From the NCBI RefSeq assembly GCF_037975245.1, contig NC_092581.1:10884803-10948802 (forward strand): a DNA stretch of 64,000 nucleotides. The letters run 5' to 3'. This stretch comes from Apostichopus japonicus (Eukaryota; Echinodermata; Holothuroidea; Aspidochirotida; Stichopodidae). Below, in pieces: positions 27,401-33,900 of the stretch (position 1 is its first letter; each line of letters opens with the position of its first letter). The translations under genes and the position numbers were made by a program. The notes under the pieces were generated by a model that saw only the letters and a list, made by a program, of their open reading frames with translations, was not told the origin of the DNA and searched no databases.

Positions 27401-29055
27401 AGTGAGCACCTATGGTAAAACATAGCTCTAGTATTATTCCAGATTAGTTTCTTGTATTTTCTCATGAAAAAGTCATCATGTCAACCCTTTAAACTGATTT
27501 TTGCATTCACTTAACAGAATCCAACTATTACATCCTTCTGTGTAAAGTAAAGTATTCTGTTTAAATGATTAACTTTTAAAAGACACTTCCATAACAAAAA
27601 TTAATATCTGTAGTCCAGGCTTGGGGCGATTACATCTGAATGTAATCGATTACGATTACTTGAGAATGTATGATTACGATTACGATTATGATTACAGCCT
27701 AAAGTTGAAGTAATCGATTACGATTACATTGTAATCACAATTACATTGTGGTTACTTGCACAATCCTCTGCATATCTGTTTAATATAACTCTCTGCCGGG
27801 AAATAGGGCAATGAAATAGGGCAAAGGAAGGGCATTTACAGTATATACGGACAAAATTGTGGAAGTATATCTACAATTCCTACCAGGCATTACACATTTA
27901 TGCCTTAACACGTTTAAGATGTGTAACCCATAAGTCCAGTAAAAAATACAATTTAAACAGACAAAGAGTAAACAGACAAATACTAAAGCAAAACAAATGA
28001 AGATTTTCATGCAACACTATATTTTGTAAACTAATAATTTCTGCATAGCAGCAAAACTAAAAACTCTTTTACAGTACATTATAACACCAAAATAAAACTA
28101 AACAGCTTTGAAATGGGGCATTCCACAGTACATGGGACATGGAAGGCCAAAGTAAAAGTAAATTATTTTCATCAAAAAGTGGTCAACTCTGGTAAAGCAA
28201 ATTCTGATCCACCAAAATACTTAATTTGCTGTGATTTTTTTTTAACAGAATAATTCAGGTGTTAAAAAATCCTTGAATATGGCGATCAAATCCCCAGTAA
28301 TTTATGTTTATTGTGCTAGAGAATTCTAGAAGCAGGAACACTTCTTTGGTCACATTAAAAGCCAATATTAAGAATTAGTTTTAATCATTTCTACTAATTT
28401 TGCCCTTCTCATTCAAATTTCACTGTAATCATAAATGTAATACGATTACGATTACTTTGCCCTTGTAATCGATTACGATTACTTTGTAATTTTCACAAAA
28501 GTAATCGATTACGATTACGATTACTTCAAAAAATGTAATCGATTGTAATCGATTACGATTACTGATTACGATTACCCCAAGCCTGATCTGTACAGAAGGT
28601 TTGATCAAATGCCAGCAAACATATCACAAAAGATAAAAATCTGATGATTGAATGCACAAGCACTCTCTCAGCTTAAGTTATGCTCAGTATGAGGTACATG
28701 GACGGTTCATATCCAGTATGCACACAGTACAGAAACTGACACAGAAACAGAAATCTTGAAGTCAATTGAACCATTTATCAGTAAATTTAGTTTCTCTGTG
28801 TGCTGTTGTATGAATAGGACTTGAGGTATCAAAAAAATATTTAAATAATGATAAAATGTGAAAAGAAAGATAAATTTTTCTTACTATTTCTCCTTTTTTC
28901 AGATCCCATATCAAGACATCTTCCACTGCTGTTACTGCCACAAGATTACTCTGAATATCGTCAATCTCCACAGTGACTATATTGGCCTTGCTTGTGCCAA
29001 CGACTCCAAACAGAGCACTTGGTGCATACCGCAGGTACTGCTTAGTCAGTCCCAT
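3254..29055 (-). CDS. WDR3: WDR3 orthologue, WD-repeat ribosome-biogenesis protein (UTP12/DIP2 family), 24 coding exons, complete
   Basis: The joined exons give 953 residues (human WDR3 is 943) with similarity from the first residues ([20 protein letters not shown]) to the Lys-rich tail. Known family role: a component of the small-subunit processome (UTP-B module) in the nucleolus, needed for 18S rRNA maturation. Seen here: an N-terminal WD propeller (about 1-230), an acidic/basic linker (about 226-350), a second propeller (about 350-730), an Utp12-type helical domain (about 790-897) and a basic tail near 931-942. All 23 introns have GT-AG ends and phase is kept throughout. The start codon at 29055 is the family start. 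A pyrimidine tract ending in AG lies just upstream of it, so a non-coding 5' exon is likely. No frameshift or premature stop was found. The gene lies head to head with AFG1L. Exons are listed separately. Confidence 0.96.
4425..4518 (-). CDS. WDR3: WDR3 exon 23 (residues 866-897)
   Basis: Encodes [20 protein letters not shown] and [10 protein letters not shown], the end of the Utp12 domain. Acceptor CCAG, donor GTTTGT. Confidence 0.94.
5342..5470 (-). CDS. WDR3: WDR3 exon 22 (residues 823-866, split codons), Utp12 domain
   Basis: Encodes [20 protein letters not shown] and [10 protein letters not shown], the core of the Utp12 domain. Acceptor TCAG, donor GTAATT. Confidence 0.95.
6248..6291 (-). 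CDS. WDR3: WDR3 exon 21 (residues 809-823, split codon)
   Basis: A 44-nt exon encoding [14 protein letters not shown], matching human PSAYVLEIFKGIKS. Acceptor CCAG, donor GTAGGG. Too short for ORF-based detection; found by homology and phase. Confidence 0.9.
6470..6640. repeat. Short-period G-rich minisatellite in WDR3 intron 20
   Basis: About a dozen tandem copies of a 12-14-bp unit close to GGGGACAGAGGGAA. Open reading frames in all phases here come from the repeat itself. Confidence 0.9.
6816..6866 (-). CDS. WDR3: WDR3 exon 20 (residues 792-808)
   Basis: A 51-nt exon encoding [17 protein letters not shown], matching the human VPLPSNPILMAYGSIS segment. Acceptor CCAG, donor GTGAGT. Confidence 0.9.
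7438..7640 (-). mobile_element. Probable non-LTR retrotransposon 3' end
   Basis: On the minus strand a segment ends in ACAATAAATTCAAATTCAA followed by ATTCA repeats, the style of CR1/L2-like 3' tails. No reverse-transcriptase peptide was seen, so the assignment rests on the tail alone. Confidence 0.35.
7940..8098 (-). CDS. WDR3: WDR3 exon 19 (residues 739-791)
   Basis: Encodes [20 protein letters not shown], aligned with human [20 protein letters not shown]. Acceptor ATAG, donor GTAATT. A minisatellite starts within about 30 nt of the acceptor, in the branch-point region. Confidence 0.95.
8125..8392. repeat. ~47-bp minisatellite in WDR3 intron 18
   Basis: Five copies of CAACTATCATCAACTAGGG followed by TTGGTTTCCATTATAATAAT, preceded by degenerate CTGACCAACT repeats that reach almost to the exon 19 acceptor. 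Confidence 0.9.
9266..9397 (-). CDS. WDR3: WDR3 exon 18 (residues 695-738)
   Basis: Encodes [20 protein letters not shown] followed by the EERE-rich helix after the last WD blade. Acceptor ACAG, donor GTAAGT. Confidence 0.94.
9639..9886 (+). mobile_element. tRNA-derived SINE, copy 1
   Basis: A tRNA-like head with A box TTAGCTCAGTGGTTAACG near 9643 and B box region GTTTGAGTCAC near 9690, a body containing ACTTCGGTCAGCTTG, and an ACATACATAC-type tail. It aligns along its length to the copy at 25111. It lies in WDR3 intron 17, antisense to the gene. Confidence 0.8.
9943..9996 (-). CDS. WDR3: WDR3 exon 17 (residues 677-694)
   Basis: A 54-nt exon encoding [18 protein letters not shown], aligned with human GHHQEIWCLAVSPSGDYV. 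Acceptor ACAG, donor GTAAGT. Confidence 0.93.
10000..11000 (-). other. WDR3 intron 16
   Basis: C-rich patches (about 10240-10280, 10635-10655) and GGGGG words near 10860. Possible decayed transposon ends (ATGGGCA-type words near 10450 and 10815), but no clear inverted repeat or target duplication. Confidence 0.5.
11005..11217 (-). CDS. WDR3: WDR3 exon 16 (residues 606-676)
   Basis: Encodes [40 protein letters not shown] and [17 protein letters not shown], the best conserved part of the protein. Acceptor AAAG, donor GTATGT. Confidence 0.97.
11395..11695 (+). mobile_element. Dead non-LTR retrotransposon 3' end (reverse-transcriptase C-terminus)
   Basis: One frame reads [18 protein letters not shown], a stop, then [20 protein letters not shown] and [17 protein letters not shown], ending in TAA at 11572-11574. 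APxLWNSLP near the end is typical of LINE ORF2 C-termini. The 3' end has AAAGCACTTTACAAACTC followed by (ATT)n. Antisense within WDR3 intron 15. Confidence 0.75.
12003..12059 (-). CDS. WDR3: WDR3 exon 15 (residues 587-605)
   Basis: A 57-nt exon encoding [19 protein letters not shown]. The first 12 residues are identical to human WDR3. Acceptor TTAG, donor GTAAGT. Confidence 0.95.
12833..12974 (-). CDS. WDR3: WDR3 exon 14 (residues 539-586)
   Basis: Encodes [20 protein letters not shown] and [20 protein letters not shown]. Acceptor ACAG, donor GTCAGT. It follows the gene's longest intron (2.7 kb). Confidence 0.95.
13795..14340. repeat. ~146-bp minisatellite in WDR3 intron 13
   Basis: Four units spaced 145-146 bp, each with AGTAGTACTGGAGCCACAAG, ACAACAAAGTAC and GGGACAAATATTACACAAT. 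Related fragments extend upstream to about 13740. Confidence 0.88.
14480..14565 (-). repeat. Dispersed repeat fragment shared with 16905-17030
   Basis: On the minus strand it contains GGCTTCACTCCAG and GTTTCTGTTCATTGA, which recur on the plus strand near 16970-16995. In translation the two copies read [12 protein letters not shown] and [12 protein letters not shown], suggesting a decayed coding element. Family not recognised. Confidence 0.4.
14581..15720 (-). other. WDR3 intron 13, distal part
   Basis: AT-rich, nothing recognised. Confidence 0.6.
15721..15806 (-). CDS. WDR3: WDR3 exon 13 (residues 511-539, split codon)
   Basis: Encodes [20 protein letters not shown], nearly identical to human RGFVTGGADKSVKFWDFELV. 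Acceptor TCAG, donor GTATGC. Confidence 0.95.
16217..16712 (+). mobile_element. Non-LTR retrotransposon 3' fragment
   Basis: A 129-codon open frame ends with [20 protein letters not shown] and [11 protein letters not shown], the C-terminal pattern of LINE reverse transcriptases, followed by a ~100-bp 3' UTR and an ACTAAACTAAACTAAA tail. The 5' part is missing. Antisense within WDR3 intron 12. A different family from the fragment at 11395. Confidence 0.75.
16905..17030 (+). repeat. Dispersed repeat fragment, inverted partner of 14480-14565
   Basis: Carries GCTTCACTCCAGGAGTTTCT and TTCATTGA, matching the inverted copy in the neighbouring intron. Its peptide reads [14 protein letters not shown]. 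Identity unknown. Confidence 0.4.
17117..17218 (-). CDS. WDR3: WDR3 exon 12 (residues 477-510)
   Basis: Encodes [20 protein letters not shown] and [23 protein letters not shown] is a hallmark of the family. Acceptor ACAG, donor GTCAGT. Confidence 0.95.
17311..17695. mobile_element. hAT-type non-autonomous DNA transposon (MITE), 385 bp
   Basis: Ends in imperfect inverted repeats (CAGGGTTTCCCTAACTT and, on the other strand, CAGGGGTAACCTAACTG) and is flanked by perfect 8-bp direct repeats GTATAGAG (17303-17310 and 17696-17703). CAGGG ends and an 8-bp target duplication are hAT hallmarks. No transposase. In WDR3 intron 11. Confidence 0.85.
18503..18596 (-). CDS. WDR3: WDR3 exon 11 (residues 445-476)
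   Basis: Encodes [20 protein letters not shown] and IAGTK, aligned with human RTMTCEYALCSFFVPGDRQV. Acceptor GCAG, donor GTACAT. It is separated from exon 10 by the gene's second-longest intron (2.5 kb). Confidence 0.94.
18745..19410. repeat. ~131-136-bp minisatellite in WDR3 intron 10
   Basis: About five units with ACATAGAGAGAACATAGTC, GAAGGTTGACTGCCCT, AAATATTAAAATAAAGCAG and GGTACACTACCAGC. The two distal units are nearly identical to each other, as are two proximal ones, indicating successive block duplications. Confidence 0.9.
19515..19695. repeat. AT-rich TATGCAT palindrome cluster
   Basis: Repeated ATATGCATAATATATACT and ATATGCATATATATATGC elements, an irregular short-period array. 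It has many ATGCAT/ATGCATAA words resembling POU sites, but base composition alone could produce them. Confidence 0.6.
19696..21115 (-). other. WDR3 intron 10, remainder
   Basis: No gene recognised. Near 20920-21110 a ~100-bp segment with TTGATGGTTGCATGGA and GGAACTGGGGGAAGG is tandemly duplicated next to the exon 10 donor. Confidence 0.55.
21116..21340 (-). CDS. WDR3: WDR3 exon 10 (residues 370-445, split codons)
   Basis: Encodes [20 protein letters not shown], then [20 protein letters not shown] and [10 protein letters not shown], the start of the second propeller. Acceptor GCAG, donor GTTAGT. Confidence 0.95.
21766..21876 (-). CDS. WDR3: WDR3 exon 9 (residues 333-370, split codons)
   Basis: Encodes a variable acidic stretch and then [17 protein letters not shown], aligned with human LQDEIQRVTNIKTSAKI. 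Acceptor ACAG, donor GTGGGT. Both junctions split codons in phases matching exons 8 and 10. Confidence 0.9.
21877..23344 (-). other. WDR3 introns 7 and 8
   Basis: Apart from exon 8, nothing recognised. A T-rich run lies near 22120, and a GCAGATCCAG-type word near 22750 resembles the repeat word at 44669. Confidence 0.55.
22537..22634 (-). CDS. WDR3: WDR3 exon 8 (residues 301-333, split codon), basic segment
   Basis: Encodes [20 protein letters not shown] and then a [11 protein letters not shown] run, matching the lysine-rich insertion of the family between the propellers and a possible nuclear/nucleolar signal. Acceptor GCAG, donor GTAAGA. Confidence 0.92.
23345..23446 (-). CDS. WDR3: WDR3 exon 7 (residues 267-300)
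   Basis: Encodes [20 protein letters not shown], corresponding to human RILSCRKAGSIMREGRDRVV. Acceptor TCAG, donor GTAAGT, phase 0 at both ends. Confidence 0.9.
23690..23935. repeat. Diverged ~125-bp tandem duplication in WDR3 intron 6
   Basis: Two copies share TACCTTAT-TT-ACCCTGCC, AAGCTAGTCCA-TAGCCA and an ending with CAT-AAG-C-GGA. Clearly related but diverged. Confidence 0.55.
24566..24688 (-). CDS. WDR3: WDR3 exon 6 (residues 226-266), acidic linker
   Basis: Low-complexity linker with a KKAKK basic cluster followed by many Asp and Glu residues. The orthologues have a charged linker at the same place. Acceptor TTAG, donor GTGAGT, and the phase fits both neighbours, which is the main evidence since the sequence is poorly conserved. 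Confidence 0.85.
25111..25355 (+). mobile_element. tRNA-derived SINE, copy 2
   Basis: Same family as the copy at 9639, with a better B box (GGTTCGAGAC at 25161-25170), the same body motif ACTTCGGTCAGCTTG and a CATACATAC tail. In WDR3 intron 5, same orientation as copy 1. Confidence 0.8.
25544..25636 (-). CDS. WDR3: WDR3 exon 5 (residues 195-225)
   Basis: Encodes [20 protein letters not shown] and LSVWDIT. Acceptor GCAG, donor GTGAGT, phase 0 at both ends. The usual GASDSEL motif reads GAVESEL. Confidence 0.93.
25637..26851 (-). other. WDR3 introns 3 and 4
   Basis: Apart from exon 4, AT-rich sequence with nothing recognised. Confidence 0.6.
26170..26248 (-). CDS. WDR3: WDR3 exon 4 (residues 168-194)
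   Basis: Encodes [20 protein letters not shown] followed by LIGHRTE. Blade residues DTQHCFKT are identical to vertebrate WDR3. Acceptor TTAG, donor GTTTGT. Confidence 0.93.
26852..26970 (-). CDS. WDR3: WDR3 exon 3 (residues 129-168, split codon)
   Basis: Encodes [20 protein letters not shown], aligned to the human DTDIIVWDVINESGLYRLKG region. Acceptor GTAG, donor GTACGT. It ends two bases into a Ser codon. Confidence 0.93.
27197..27409 (-). CDS. WDR3: WDR3 exon 2 (residues 58-128)
   Basis: Encodes the [17 protein letters not shown] and [14 protein letters not shown] segments, typical WD blades of the first propeller. The acceptor is ATAG and the donor GTGAGT. Phase 0 at both ends. Confidence 0.95.
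27616..28585. mobile_element. hAT-like element with TAATCGATTACGATTAC subterminal arrays, ~970 bp
   Basis: Inverted ends CAGGCTTGGGG (27616) and CCCCAAGCCTG (28585). Inside both ends are dense repeats of TAATCGATTACGATTACTT, about 140 bp on each side. ATCTGTAG lies two bases outside the left end and ATCTGTAC directly outside the right end, an imperfect 8-bp target duplication. The interior has no coding capacity. In WDR3 intron 1. Confidence 0.75.
28885..29055 (-). CDS. WDR3: WDR3 exon 1 (residues 1-57)
   Basis: Encodes the invariant family N-terminus and the first WD blade, ending at WDLKKGEI. The donor is GTAAGA at 28884 and the exon ends in phase 0. Upstream, on the minus strand, CTTCCTTATAG precedes the ATG by about 10 nt and looks like an acceptor for a 5' UTR intron. 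Confidence 0.95.
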
Positions 29056-30806
29056 ATTAATACAATTCTATAAGGAAGGGGAAAAAAGGAAAGAAAATGG
29101 CTGTGGTTCAGTTCCAATGGATGATGTTGAAAACTATTTATGTTGCTAAGTCATTGCAATGATTATAAAGTGTATGAAAATATTGCAAAGTGAAATACAT
29201 GGCATGATGATACTACTAAACTATCTTTCAGCAAATGCACAAATCAATATTTCAATGAAAATATGTGCAAATTGTTCATACTGTAGGTCTAGGCTTGGGT
29301 AAAATTCAGTTGGTAATGGTCACCAAATTGACTAGACATAAGAATAGATAAATTGGCATACCTCTTAACAATTAATGGTAAGTTATAATACAATATATGC
29401 ACAAGGCATGCAGGTGCGAACAAGTCATCGCTAATCTGGTACACGAGATACAAGCCTACACCTCAGGCCAGCTGAGATCATAAAGTGTCTAAATTGAAGA
29501 GTGGCATCTTTATGCTGATGTCAAGATTTCACTAAAGAATTTAAATACAGTGTGGATAACGCAAGTGATCTCATGTAATACAGATAAAGGTTTAATTATT
29601 GCATTTACCAGTTACAATGATATCCACCTTCACAAACGTGTGCATGTGTACGCTGCACATTCGTCGCTGTATAAATACTGAGTTTCTTGTTCACTCACTA
29701 AGCCCCGCCTATTATGAATTTATAAGTTAACCTCGCCCACTGCATAACGCCGGATTGATAAATACAGTCTAATGCTCAAAATGTGGTCCTCAAAGTTTTC
29801 AAATCCAATGAGACGTAATTGTAATATCAATTATATGTTTTTATCCAACAATATATATAAACTATGGAATTTCACTGAGTGATCGAAAGAACAATGCATG
29901 GCATGTATACACTTTGAGGGACTTTGTATAAGGTCTGCTTGTGATCGGATATTTCAAGCTAAAAGATGGCCGCAAACGGCGGAGAGCATAGTAGAGTTGT
30001 GCTAGGGGAAGGAGAGGGGTACAGAGGATAAGAAGGGAGAGTTGGAGATAAATAAGAGAGAGATGGAAGAAAGGGTTAGGGTACCCTATATTGACTTTAA
30101 ATATGTGGGAATTTTTTTTTTAGGATATTTGATACGTTTTAAGAAAAGTAACCAAAGATAGAGTATGCATGGACACATAAAACCAAACAGCTTGATCCAT
30201 TCTCCACCCGATCCCATTACATCGAGACTTTTACCAAGTGGAGCTATCACGGGTCCTTTAAAGGACTCCTTGAAAAAGGAGCTTCATTCATATGATGATC
30301 TTGGTGAAAGGTCGCTGATCGACTTGTTGTATTTTGTGTACAACACCACCATGATTTTCGCCAAATGGCCGACGAGTGACTAATGTGAACATTCTGGATC
30401 TGGTTCTGGATAACATATCGGTATCGTGTTCTCCCTTCTGTCATTGGCACTTTGATGTGTACTACGTTAGGTTGGATATAATAAATTTAATGAAAAAGAT
30501 ACTCATTGACGTATTCAAACTTATTCGAGACAAAGGAAGAAATAAAACGCGTTTTATTTTTAGGCTAAGCTTCGAATTAGTAGAAGTAGGCGCTAGTTAA
30601 CGATGTAGTTATTAATTGAGCGATGTCATTGGTTAACTATAGTTGGTAGGCGCGGTCCACGAATGTGTCACTCTGGATTGAAAAACTTGAGTTTTAAGTA
30701 CAGCACTTGGAACGGGTGACCATGTCTCCAGTCAATATATAAGCTATGCTTTTCCACAGAGGTGCAATTATACTAAACATTCGTCTATAACATCAATGGC
30801 TAACAA
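29056..30806. promoter_or_regulatory. Divergent WDR3/AFG1L upstream region
   Basis: About 1.75 kb separates the two start codons. It holds a GC box (GGGGC/GCCCC near 29701-29709), a possible minus-strand donor CTTA/GTGAGT near 29693 that could end a WDR3 5' exon, a YY1-like AAGATGGCCGC at 29964-29974 and the TATA-like box near 30736. Two short plus-strand ORFs at 30165-30600 match nothing I recognise. Confidence 0.45.
30736..30743 (+). promoter_or_regulatory. TATA-like box upstream of AFG1L
   Basis: TATATAAG lies 64 nt upstream of the inferred AFG1L ATG. If used, transcription would start near 30766 and give a leader of about 40 nt. Confidence 0.4.
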
Positions 30807-30816
30807 ATGGCTCTAG
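30796..30816 (+). promoter_or_regulatory. Six-codon upstream ORF overlapping the AFG1L start
   Basis: ATG at 30796 opens a six-codon reading frame ending in TAG at 30814-30816. It overlaps the AFG1L ATG (30807) in another frame, so initiation there would lower AFG1L translation. Confidence 0.4.
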
Positions 30817-30921
30817 AGCTTAGGCTCAAAGCCCTCCTACGTTTTCATTGTCATCTGTCATTGAGAAGACGGGCTCGAAAACATGACCAAGTCACTACAA
30901 CGGGTGCAGCCTATTTTCTTG
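30807..30921 (+). CDS. AFG1L: AFG1L exon 1 (residues 1-38 plus one base), presequence
   Basis: Encodes [20 protein letters not shown] and RRARKHDQ, rich in Leu, Arg and His with one acidic residue in the first 25, as expected for a mitochondrial import signal. The donor is G/GTAAAG at 30922. The one leftover base pairs with CG of exon 2 to make Ala. A TATA-like box lies about 65 nt upstream. This is the least certain AFG1L exon. Confidence 0.75.
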
Positions 30922-33900
30922 GTAAAGAAGGTTGACTAGCTAATTTAACGTTTGTTACAGTAACGGAGTAGACTTAGGCCTAGCCTAGGCCTAGCCATTG
31001 TAAGTTATACCTCAGTAACAATAGCGCTACGGAACCATCAGTATAGGCTTAGGCCTAGTTATACTGTACATAGGCTGTACATTGTAATACTAGTTCTGTC
31101 TGTGGGTCCTCCCAATGTCTGAATAAATCGTATGACTAAGCCTAATCTAGCCCTAGCCTATTTTAATAAACAGTAATGGGTACAATTATAGAATACAGGG
31201 CCATTCATTAACTCTTCCCAGCATCCGGATGCGCGGATGCGCGGTGTGTCTGTACATGTCCGTACGTGTACGTATGACGCCCTCTAAAATTCCATCACGT
31301 ATTTCATTTTGACTCCGCATCCGCACATCCACCACGGGAGTACTAGGAAAGGACTTAGATAATTTTCGAAAAGTTTCAACATATACCATCACATATTTCA
31401 TTTTGACTCCGCATCCGTGATCCACCCCGGGAGTACTAGGAATGGAATTAAATAATTTTCGAAAAGTTTCAACATATACCATCACGTATTTCCAATACTG
31501 AAAGTCCCGTATGTACGAAGATATTCCACATCAATAGTGTGTCGTTCTTAAAAGGCATCCGTACATGTGCGACGCCCTTTAAAATTCCACCACAGAAGTA
31601 CTAGGAAAACTGAGCATCCGCGCATCCGGATGCTCAGATAGTATCATCGAGTGGCCCTGTATTCTATAATTACTCCCAGTAATGTAATGGAGTACCATAA
31701 TGCTGAGTTTGGAGTCGCTGCCCCATTGAGCTTCTTTCTTGTTGCATTCCCAATCTCTATTTTATCATACGCAACAAAAACACTGTAAATTAATATAGAA
31801 AGAGACTGAAATAAGTTTGTTGAATTGAATTACTTAGCTTGAGTTCAGTCAGACTCAGAGTACTAAGAATCTACCATAGATACTCAGTGTGACTGAGTCC
31901 AAGCCACATTGAGTCCCTTATTCTGCAGGTCTTGCCCTGAGTCCCGGATTATCTAACTTCTGTCACTTCAAGTCCCTAACTACAGTAGGCCTATGTATGT
32001 CAACTGTCAAGTCATCCTGAGTCTCTCAAATGCAAATTCTAATTGTGAATCCACTTCCTCTTTCTTTCCAGTAACAGTAATTACAGGATGTATTCACAAA
32101 CGCAACCATCAGTTACGATCTTTGTGATGGAGATTTCTGTCATGAACAATTTCTCAAAACAGCGATCAGTTGTAACAGCGCTAGCTCCATCCTCATGCAG
32201 CACGCTTAATATTCATATATCATAGGGGATTAACACTGATGTATTTCTGTTTTCAGCTCCATCCTGAATGCACATTAAAGCTCACCCACATTGTTTTAAC
32301 CATGCCTATATCTCCAGTCTCAGCACACTCACTATGTCACTCAAAGGTTTCCCCCACATCTTTATGTAAACTTCACCTCAACTGTTCAACGCACAACCAG
32401 TTAACCAATGGCACACAGCTTTGGTCGCTGCTGTACAAACCATGCCTGGTTTATTATACAAGTTAAATGTTCATAATCTAGACATTTAAGTTAGTAACTA
32501 CAGTAGTACAATTTCCAAACGGTTTTTATCTCTACAGCGAGGAGCATTTCAAGCCTCTCTGATGCCTATGCATCCACTATAATCGAAAAAGGTCTAAGGA
32601 GTGATCCTCACCAAAAGGATGTCGTAGCAAAACTTGAACACTTTCATGATCGTCTGCAAGGATACCAACCAAGAGAACCGAGCATCCTCGATAAGGTATA
32701 TAATTCATAAGAGAATACAGTAGAAAAAGAAACCTGTACCAGCCATATTATGTAATGCATGCTTGCTGGGAGCATAGGGTAATGGAGTTCCAACAAATTC
32801 CTGTATTGTTTTGTGGCATTGTCTCATATATTTGTTGTTTTTAGTTTACTTGTTATTTTTGTTTCATTTATATATTGTTTTTGTAGGTTTTTGGTGGAAC
32901 GAAACGGAAAGGTGGACCGAAAGGGGTTTATCTTTACGGCGCTGTCGGGACTGGGAAGACAATGCTAATGGACATGTTTTATCAAAATGCAGATGGAGAT
33001 AAGAAACTAAGAACTCACTTCAACTCATTCATGCTGGATGTTCACGCAAGTAAGTTTCTAACATGTGAATCAACTTGACAATTCATACAGTTTGAAATTT
33101 CATTCAGCATAATATTAAAGTGTATCAAGTAATGAGTTGAATGATGTATGGTTTTCATAGTCTCAGGGGCATTTTGATTCAACAAATGTTTAAAGGGGAC
33201 ACAAACCCAATCCTCGTCTTTAGCTTATATAACAAAGATCTATCGGAAGATCTACTCCCCCAAACAGTTAAGAAGATTCCTTACCCTGTTTGAGAAATAT
33301 CCTAGTTTAAAAGTCACATCTGAGAGCTGTCCTCTTGTCAGTCTGTGATGTCTTAGTAACACTAGGATACGAAACCCTTTAACATAATCTCTTTGTAATT
33401 TTCTTTTCACATTTTCACGGTGGAATATTAAAATAGATTGACACTGAAACCAATTCTATCATTAGGTCTTTAAGAGCTTCAGTGTTTAAGAGTCAGCATT
33501 CGCAAAGTCCATCTCCATTACAGAAACAAATAGATTTAATAAATAAAGAAAGAGATAAATGAATGGAAGCCCATGTGGCTCGATGATGTCACATTTAGAC
33601 TTGCTCAAGTCTTCATCCTTATGTGCGAAAGAATTAAATCTGTGATATCTACCAAATAGAATATCTTTATCACTAAAAGGTTCAGTTTGTGCTTTCTTTA
33701 TTTTTTAGGTCTTTCAATAGTAATTTTGAGATATGAGAGTTTTTATTTCTTCTTGAAATTAGTCAAATTTATACTACTAAACGTTCAGTTATTTTTTTTT
33801 TTTTTTTGATACACATGATCATTGATTACAAATTGTTATAACATGGAATAAGAAATACCCATTCTTATTTGATTTTATGGATGTTTTTGCTTCTTTTTCA

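Noticed and set aside
29966-30031. ATGGCCGCAAACGGC, a good-looking start with peptide MAANGGEHSRVV
   Set aside because: Ends after about 21 codons with no clear donor and no match. The ATGGCCGC is better explained as a YY1-like promoter word.
30165-30600. Two plus-strand open frames of 72-74 codons
   Set aside because: No known domain, no splice signals in phase, and they lie between the divergent promoters. Could be decayed repeat; not called as a gene.
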